Below are positions 58,122-64,000 of a DNA stretch of 64,000 bases, piece after piece; position 1 is the first letter of the stretch; every line of letters starts with the position of its first letter. The notes beneath the pieces are model-generated. The model was given only the letters and a program-made list of their open reading frames with translations, had not been told where the DNA came from and did no database searches. This stretch comes from Enorma massiliensis phI (GTDB taxonomy: Bacteria > Actinomycetota > Coriobacteriia > Coriobacteriales > Coriobacteriaceae). The position numbers and the translations under genes were made by a program. The DNA lies in contig NZ_HE978574.1 in the NCBI RefSeq assembly GCF_000311845.1, positions 632,986 through 696,985 of the forward strand, in the 5' to 3' direction.

Positions 58122-58748
58122 ATGTCTAAGTTTGAAGTAAAGAACAGCGAGGGCAAGAAGGTCGCAGAGGCCGAGCTCGCTGCCGAGGTGTACGGCATCG
58201 AGCCGAACACCCACGTCATGCATCACATCGTGAAGTGCCAGATGGCCTCTTGGCGTTCCGGCACCCAGTCCACCAAGGGCCGCAGCGAGGTCTCCGGCGG
58301 TGGCGCCAAGCCGTGGCGCCAGAAGGGCACCGGTCGTGCCCGCCAGGGTTCCATCCGCGCCGGCCAGTGGCGTCACGGTGGCGTCATCCACGGCCCCAAG
58401 CCGCGTCTGTACACCAAGCGCATGAACAACAAAGAGGTCAAGCTCGCCATGCGCTCCGCGCTTTCCGCTAAGGTGCGCGACAACGAGCTCGTGCTCGTGG
58501 ACGACTACGGCTTCGAGAAGCCGTCCACCAAGGCCGCCGTCGCCATGCTCAAGGCCCTGGGCCTCGAGGGCAAGCGCCTCACCATCATCGTTCGCGACGA
58601 TGACATCAACGCGTTCCTGTCCTTCCGCAACATCCCCAAGACGTTCATCATCACGCCGTCCGAGGCCAACACCTACGACCTCATCAACAACGGCGCCCTG
58701 CTGATGCCCGCCGACGTTGCCGCTCACTTCGGGGAGGTGCTTGCATAA
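58122..58748 (+). CDS. rplD: Ribosomal protein L4
   Basis: L4 lines the peptide exit tunnel and in many bacteria represses its own operon. The 208-residue sequence contains the tunnel loop [20 protein letters not shown], then [16 protein letters not shown] and a Rossmann-like C-terminal domain. AAGGAGAACACTTAC precedes the ATG. rplW starts immediately after its stop. Confidence 0.96.
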   Translation: MSKFEVKNSEGKKVAEAELAAEVYGIEPNTHVMHHIVKCQMASWRSGTQSTKGRSEVSGGGAKPWRQKGTGRARQGSIRAGQWRHGGVIHGPKPRLYTKRMNNKEVKLAMRSALSAKVRDNELVLVDDYGFEKPSTKAAVAMLKALGLEGKRLTIIVRDDDINAFLSFRNIPKTFIITPSEANTYDLINNGALLMPADVAAHFGEVLA

Positions 58749-59036
58749 ATGACCGCCCACGAGATCATCATCCGCCCGATCGTGTCCGAGCGCTCCTTCG
58801 ACCTCATGGAGGAGAACAAGTACACCTTCGAGGTTGCTCGCGATGCCAACAAGTACCAGATCAAGGACGCCGTCGAGGAGCTCTTCAACGTTAAGGTCAG
58901 CTCGGTGAACACCATCAACGTGAAGCCCAAGACTAAGCGCGTGCGCTATGTGGCCGGCAAGACCCGTCAGTGGAAGAAGGCCATCGTCACGCTCGCCGAG
59001 GGCGACTCGATCGAGATCTACGGCAACCAGGCCTAA
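58749..59036 (+). CDS. rplW: Ribosomal protein L23
   Basis: L23 surrounds the exit tunnel and is the docking point for trigger factor and SRP. The 95-residue protein has IIIRPIVSERSFDLMEENKY and VKVSSVNTINVKPKTKRVRY. Its ATG directly abuts the rplD stop (TAAATG), so translation is coupled. A 157-base spacer with strong stems follows before rplB. Confidence 0.96.
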   Translation: MTAHEIIIRPIVSERSFDLMEENKYTFEVARDANKYQIKDAVEELFNVKVSSVNTINVKPKTKRVRYVAGKTRQWKKAIVTLAEGDSIEIYGNQA

Positions 59037-59049
59037 GGCCTGCGCCTTG

Positions 59050-59163
59050 GCTTACCGCCTCGACGGTAAGCGTATCGGGCGCTTGAGATAGAGCCGCCCG
59101 GTACCGTGGTAATCCGGTGTCAGCACACCCTGGGGCGATGAGCCCCGCATCCCTGATGTGCTG
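59050..59163 (+). promoter_or_regulatory. Structured spacer between rplW and rplB
   Basis: Three stems are visible: GCTTACCG/CGGTAAGC (59050-59071), GGGCG/CGCCC (59077-59099), and CAGCACA/TGTGCTG (59121-59163) enclosing GGGGC/GCCCC (59132-59146). Such a long, folded gap is unusual inside an S10-type operon and could be a protein-binding control site or an RNA-processing site. Confidence 0.5.
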
Positions 59164-59193
59164 GCCAACGGAAAGAGATGAAAGGGATTCCCA

Positions 59194-60024
<831 letters not shown>

Positions 60025-60053
60025 CGAAAGATTCCGAGAAGGAGTAAGCCACT

Positions 60054-60314
60054 ATGAGCAGAAGTCTCAAGAAAGGGCCGTTCGTGGAAGCTCGCCTGCT
60101 CTCGCGTATCGTCGCGATGAACGAGGCTGGCAAGAAGGACGTCGTGAAGACCTGGTCTCGCGCGTCCACGATCTTCCCCGAGATGGTCGGCCACACCATC
60201 GCCGTGCACGATGGCCGCAAGCATGTGCCTGTGTACGTCACCGAGTCCATGGTCGGTCACAAGCTCGGCGAGTTCGCACCCACCCGTACGTTCCGCGGTC
60301 ACAAGGCCAAGTAG
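60054..60314 (+). CDS. rpsS: Ribosomal protein S19
   Basis: S19 lies in the 30S head with S13. The 86-residue sequence [19 protein letters not shown], with [20 protein letters not shown] and [14 protein letters not shown], is standard. GAGAAGGAG precedes the start; 29 bases separate it from rplB and 14 from rplV. Confidence 0.97.
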   Translation: MSRSLKKGPFVEARLLSRIVAMNEAGKKDVVKTWSRASTIFPEMVGHTIAVHDGRKHVPVYVTESMVGHKLGEFAPTRTFRGHKAK

Positions 60315-60328
60315 GGGGTTTCACGTAA

Positions 60329-60700
60329 ATGGCAACTAAAGCTACCGATACCGAGACCCGCGAGGTCCGCGCCGTCGCCAAGTTCGTGCGCGTCTCGCCG
60401 TACAAGGCTCGCCTCGTGGTCGATCTCATCCGTCGCAAGTCTGTTGAGCAGGCTTTCGACATCCTGCATTTCTGCGAGCGCGCCGTCGCGGTCGACGTGG
60501 AGAAGGTTCTCCGCTCCGCCGTGGCCAACGCCCAGAACAATCACGGCATGCGCGCCGACGACCTCGTCATCGCCGCTGCCTATGTGGACGAGGGCCCCAC
60601 GCTTAAGCGCATCCGTCCTCGCGCCAAGGGCTCCGCTTCGCGCATCCTGAAGCGCACGAGCCACATCACCATCGTCGTCGCTCCGCGAAAGGAGGCATAA
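60329..60700 (+). CDS. rplV: Ribosomal protein L22
   Basis: L22 lines the exit tunnel with its beta-hairpin. The 123-residue protein has [20 protein letters not shown], the [10 protein letters not shown] segment and the hairpin region [20 protein letters not shown], where macrolide-resistance changes arise; it looks wild-type. It lies 5 bases before rpsC. Confidence 0.96.
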   Translation: MATKATDTETREVRAVAKFVRVSPYKARLVVDLIRRKSVEQAFDILHFCERAVAVDVEKVLRSAVANAQNNHGMRADDLVIAAAYVDEGPTLKRIRPRAKGSASRILKRTSHITIVVAPRKEA

Positions 60701-60705
60701 GCACA

Positions 60706-61418
60706 ATGGGTCAGAAAGTCTACCCCACCGGTTTCCGTCTCGGCATCACCGAGAACTGGCGCTCCCGCTGGTTCGCTGGCGACAAGGACTACGCCAAGAC
60801 CCTCGGTAACGATCTCGAGCTCCGCAAGTACCTGACCAAGCGCCTCCGTCGTGCCGCCGTCTCCCGCGTGGAGATCGAGCGTGCTGGTGACAAGGTTAAG
60901 GTCATCATCTACACCGCTCGCCCGGGCATCGTCATCGGCAAGAAGGGCTCCGAGATCGATCAGATCCGCGGCGAGCTCGAGAAGGTCGCCGGTGTCTCCA
61001 AGGGCCAGCTCTCCGTCGACGTCATCGAGATCAAGCGTCCCGAGCTCGACGCCGTCCTCGTTGCCCAGTCCATCGCTGAGCAGCTCGAGGGCCGTGTGGC
61101 CTTCCGTCGCGCCATGCGCAAGGCTGTCCAGTCTGCCCGCAAGGCCGGCGCCAAGGGTATTCGTATCCAGTGCTCCGGTCGTCTCGGCGGCGCCGAGATG
61201 GGCCGTCGCGAGTGGTACCGCGAGGGTCGCGTGCCGCTGCACACCCTCCGTGCCAAGATCGACTACGGCACGGCCACCGCTCGCACCACCATGGGTTCCT
61301 GCGGTGTCAAGGTTTGGATCTACCTGGGCGAGAAGCTTCCCGGCCAGCCCGTCCCGAACCCGGCGCTCGAGGGCTCCTCGCGTCCGCGTCGTCGTAACTC
61401 CGAGAGGAGGGGTCAGTA

Positions 61419-61419
<1 letters not shown>
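60706..61419 (+). CDS. rpsC: Ribosomal protein S3
   Basis: S3 forms the mRNA entry site and binds mRNA through a KH domain. The 237-residue protein has [20 protein letters not shown], the KH loop [12 protein letters not shown] and the C-terminal core [38 protein letters not shown] gives a clear ribosome-binding site. Its stop overlaps the rplP start by one base. Confidence 0.97.
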
Positions 61420-61846
<427 letters not shown>

Positions 61847-61847
<1 letters not shown>

Positions 61848-62062
61848 TGAAGCCCGCAGAGATTCGTGAGCTTTCCGACGAGCAGCTCGCCGAAAAGCTG
61901 AAGGAAGGTCGAGCCGAGCTCTTCAACCTTCGTTTCCAGATGGCCACGAGCCAGCTTGACAACACCGCTCGCGTCAAGACCGTGAAGAAGGACATCGCGC
62001 GTGTTCTCACCGAGCAGCGCGCCCGCGAGATCGCGGCTGAGAAGTCCGCTGCGGCAGAGTAG
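61847..62062 (+). CDS. rpmC: Ribosomal protein L29
   Basis: L29 sits beside L23 at the tunnel exit. The 71-residue all-helical protein has [20 protein letters not shown], then [20 protein letters not shown] and [19 protein letters not shown] within rplP precedes the ATG. Length is typical. Confidence 0.95.
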
Positions 62063-62078
62063 AGCTTGAGGAGATAAC

Positions 62079-62342
62079 ATGAGCGATACCACGCGTAATT
62101 CGCGTAAGGTCCGTACGGGCACGGTCGTCTCCATCTCGGGCAACAAGACCATCGTTGTCCAGACCATGGAGCGCAAGCGTCATCCCAAGTACGGCAAGAT
62201 GATGACCTTTACCAAGAAGCTTCATGCACACGATGAGGAGTGCACCGCCGGCGTGGGCGACCGTGTTCGCGTCATGGAGACCCGTCCTCTGTCCAAGATG
62301 AAGCGCTGGCGTCTCGTCGAGATCATCGAGCGCGCCAAGTAG
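62079..62342 (+). CDS. rpsQ: Ribosomal protein S17
   Basis: S17 is an early-binding OB-fold protein of the 30S body. The 87-residue sequence has [40 protein letters not shown] and [33 protein letters not shown] precedes the ATG. A structured 112-base gap follows before rplN. Confidence 0.96.
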   Translation: MSDTTRNSRKVRTGTVVSISGNKTIVVQTMERKRHPKYGKMMTFTKKLHAHDEECTAGVGDRVRVMETRPLSKMKRWRLVEIIERAK

Positions 62343-62361
62343 GCTGCTTTGATTGTTCGCA

Positions 62362-62433
62362 CCAGTGACGTGCGCGGGTGCGGCTCCCGTAGAGCCCCGG
62401 TTCTCGGTATGAGCTCCGCGCACCTCTCGCTGG
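62362..62433 (+). promoter_or_regulatory. Structured spacer between rpsQ and rplN
   Basis: CCAG and GTGCGCGG (62362-62377) pair with CCGCGCAC and CTGG (62416-62433). Inside are GGCTC/GAGCC (62382-62396) and a small CCG/CGG stem. The predicted shape is a three-way junction. It could be an r-protein binding site controlling the L14-L24 part, or a processing site. Confidence 0.5.
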
Positions 62434-62454
62434 CCTAAGTTCGGAGGAACTACC

Positions 62455-62823
62455 ATGATTCAAATGCAAACCATGCTGAACGTCGCCGATAACTCCGGTG
62501 CGCGCAAGGTTCGCTGCATCAAGGTGCTCGGTGGCTCCAAGCGCCGTTATGCGGGAATCGGTGACGTGATCGTGGCTGCCGTCCAGGAGGCCACGCCTGG
62601 CGCCAACGTCAAGAAGAGGGACGTTGTGAAGTGCGTCGTCGTTCGTACCGTGAAGGAGGTCCGTCGCAAGGACGGTTCCTACATTCGCTTCGACGACAAC
62701 GCTTGCGTCGTCATCAACAACGACGGCTCGCCGGTGGGCACCCGTATCTTCGGGCCCGTGGCGCGCGAGCTGCGTGACAAGAAGTACATGAAGATCGTCT
62801 CGCTTGCTCCCGAGACCCTGTAA
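62455..62823 (+). CDS. rplN: Ribosomal protein L14
   Basis: L14 forms an intersubunit bridge and binds ribosome-silencing factor. The 122-residue protein begins [20 protein letters not shown] and contains [20 protein letters not shown] and [34 protein letters not shown] precedes the ATG. It starts the spc-type part of the cluster. Confidence 0.97.
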   Translation: MIQMQTMLNVADNSGARKVRCIKVLGGSKRRYAGIGDVIVAAVQEATPGANVKKRDVVKCVVVRTVKEVRRKDGSYIRFDDNACVVINNDGSPVGTRIFGPVARELRDKKYMKIVSLAPETL

Positions 62824-62840
62824 GGAAAGGAGAGACAGAC

Positions 62841-63167
62841 ATGCCTAAGATGCAAATCAAGAAGGGCGACACCGTCAAGATTCTCTCCGGCAAGGATCGC
62901 GGCAAGCAGGGCACCGTTCTGCGCGCGTACCCCGCCGAGGGCAAGATCAAGGTGGAGGGCGTGGCCGTCGTCAAGAAGGCCGTCCGTCCCAACCAGCAGA
63001 ACCAGCAGGGCGGCATCGTCTCGCAGGAGGCCAAGTTCGACGCTTCCAACGCGATGCTCGTGTGCCCCAAGTGCGGTGCTGCTACTCGCGTCGGCCACAA
63101 GCAGGGCGAGCTCGATGGTCACAAGACCTCGATCCGCGTCTGCAAGAAGTGCGGTCACGAGTTCTAA
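62841..63167 (+). CDS. rplX: Ribosomal protein L24 with C-terminal zinc ribbon
   Basis: L24 is an assembly initiator at the tunnel exit. The 108-residue protein has the KOW motif MQIKKGDTVKILSGKDRGKQ, then GTVLRAYPAEGKIKVEGVAV, and ends with two Cys pairs (CPKCGAATRV and CKKCGHEF) that should bind zinc. GGAAAGGAGAGACAGAC precedes the ATG. In most bacteria rplE follows at once. Here a large hairpin element and then a RidA-type gene follow, so the spc operon ends after its second gene. Confidence 0.95.
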   Translation: MPKMQIKKGDTVKILSGKDRGKQGTVLRAYPAEGKIKVEGVAVVKKAVRPNQQNQQGGIVSQEAKFDASNAMLVCPKCGAATRVGHKQGELDGHKTSIRVCKKCGHEF

Positions 63168-63188
63168 GCTGAGTCCTAGACTCCCACC

Positions 63189-63285
63189 GGAAGGCCCCGG
63201 AAGGTTCCTTCGCGCGTGGTCCTCGCCGCTCGGCAGAGCCGAGCGGCTGCGGGAAACGCGCTCAGGAATCCTTCCGGGGCCTTCC
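63189..63285 (+). repeat. Nested-hairpin element E2 after rplX
   Basis: The outer arm GGAAGGCCCCGGAAGGTTCC (63189-63208) matches the complement at 63265-63285 except for one inserted T. The inner stem is GCCGCTCGGC/GCCGAGCGGC (63225-63247) around AGA. The conserved pieces are TTCGCGCGTGGTCCTC and TGCGGGAAACGCGCTCA, and TGCGTTTACG follows. It has the same plan as E1 with different arms, and likely ends the rplC-rplX transcript. Confidence 0.85.
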
Positions 63286-63299
63286 TGCGTTTACGGGCT

Positions 63300-63430
63300 C
63301 GCGGCGGGGTGTGGGGATGGAAGGGGCCTGGGGGCTCGGCGCTTCGCGCCATTGCCCCTGCGCGGGGCACGTGTGTGCGATGGCTTTGGGGGCCTCGCGC
63401 TTCGCGCATCGGCCCGTGCGAGGGGCGCCT
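63300..63430. repeat. GCGCTTCGCGC-type repeat modules downstream of E2
   Basis: Modules such as GGCGCTTCGCGCCATTGCCC and CTCGCGCTTCGCGCATCGG resemble those after E1 at 47907-48060, including a preceding GGGGCCTGGGG. The whole terminator-plus-module block is therefore present after both rpsJ and rplX. No gene is seen between 63168 and 63508. Confidence 0.55.
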
Positions 63431-63508
63431 ACGTTCTTGTTGTGCGGGATGGTCGACGTAAGGTATTACGATATAGGGGACGTACCGTACGGCTACCAGG
63501 AGGTCTCG

Positions 63509-63886
63509 ATGAACAAGGAAGCGATCGTTTCGAGTAAGGCGCCGGCGGCCTTGGGGCCGTATTCATCGGCGGTCAAGGTGGGGGATACGCTCTATCTGTC
63601 CGGCCAGCTTGGTTTGGACCCGATGACGAACGAGCTCAAGGACGGTGTCGAGGCGCAGGCGGAGCAGGCTTTGACGAACATCGCTGCGATTCTGGGCGAG
63701 GTGGGAGCAACGATGCAGCAGGTTGTAAAAAGCACCGTGCTCCTAGCCAACATTAACGACTTTGCTGCAGTTAACGAGGTGTATGCGGGCCATTTCGAGG
63801 CCCCGTATCCCGCACGCAGTGCGTTTCAGGTGGCGGCTTTGCCTAAGGGCGCGCTGGTCGAGATCGAGGTCATCGCCGTTCTGTAG
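63509..63886 (+). CDS. RidA/YjgF-family deaminase
   Basis: The 125-residue protein is a RidA-type reactive-intermediate deaminase, which hydrolyses enamines/imines made by PLP enzymes. It shows SSKAPAALGPYSSAVKVGDT, LYLSGQLGLDP, EQALTNIAAILGEVGATMQQ and the active-site segment YPARSAFQVAALPKGALVEI with the conserved Arg. CCAGGAGG precedes the ATG at 63509; longer upstream frames cover the repeat modules and are rejected. It forms trimers in known members. The final bases to 64000 hold no recognisable gene. Confidence 0.92.
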   Translation: MNKEAIVSSKAPAALGPYSSAVKVGDTLYLSGQLGLDPMTNELKDGVEAQAEQALTNIAAILGEVGATMQQVVKSTVLLANINDFAAVNEVYAGHFEAPYPARSAFQVAALPKGALVEIEVIAVL

Positions 63887-64000
63887 GTTGCTGTATGCGC
63901 AGGGGACGGTCCAGGCTTGTTTGCGTGGGCCGCGCTACGAGCGCGCCAAAGAGGCACTTGGTTTATGCGGTCCGGGCTTGCAAGCTCGGGCCGCGCTTTG

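Overview
The window is GC-rich bacterial chromosome, most likely from a member of the Coriobacteriia (Collinsella-like Actinomycetota). This is inferred from the GC-rich codon use, Tat-type lipoprotein signals, a long Ig-like cell-surface protein, an actinobacterial style of RNA polymerase and an ECF-type vitamin transporter. No 16S rRNA gene or other decisive marker is in view.

Layout: (1) 1-10 kb: an M18 aminopeptidase cut by the window edge, a small membrane protein, a zinc-ribbon protein, an AlkD-like DNA repair protein, and an ABC import system. The import system has an ATPase and permease in one unit, two nearly duplicate Tat-lipoprotein binding proteins in another, and a small winged-helix gene between them. 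A WYL regulator with a repeat-rich tail follows. (2) 10-20.8 kb: asnS, a HAD phosphatase, an orphan BceB-like permease, a complete ECF transporter (S component, fused double ATPase, T component), a PHP phosphoesterase and an RpiR regulator. (3) 21.6-29.3 kb: a FeoA-FeoB fusion for iron uptake, a cysteine hydrolase, a DNA glycosylase, a coupled XRE regulator/flavodoxin-like pair and an ABC exporter. (4) 29.7-42 kb: rplJ-rplL behind an L10 leader, then galU and a glycosyltransferase, then rpoB-rpoC. (5) 42.6-47.8 kb: a CPBP protease and rpsL-rpsG-fusA-rpsJ. (6) 48-57 kb: an island with a 1751-residue Ig-like surface protein, a FUSC membrane protein and a Gfo/Idh/MocA oxidoreductase. (7) 57.4-63.2 kb: the rest of the S10/spc ribosomal cluster, rplC to rplX, followed by a RidA-family gene where rplE would be expected.

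The most striking observation is in rpoC. The beta-prime subunit carries a C-terminal extension of about 230 residues. It contains a helix-hairpin-helix domain resembling the RNA polymerase alpha-subunit CTD, with the residues equivalent to E. coli alpha R265, N268, G296, K298 and E302 present. The ribosomal clusters are also unusually broken up: tuf is absent between fusA and rpsJ, rpsJ is split from rplC, and rplX is the last r-protein gene.

The intergenic DNA is full of structure. A family of nested hairpins shares a core but has different, internally complementary arms, and it sits at the ribosomal operon breaks. Several long inverted-repeat islands have unrelated arms. Degenerate 30-bp and 20-bp tandem arrays occur, and one 30-bp family is shared by two distant loci in both orientations. 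No tRNA, rRNA, CRISPR array or transposase gene was recognised.
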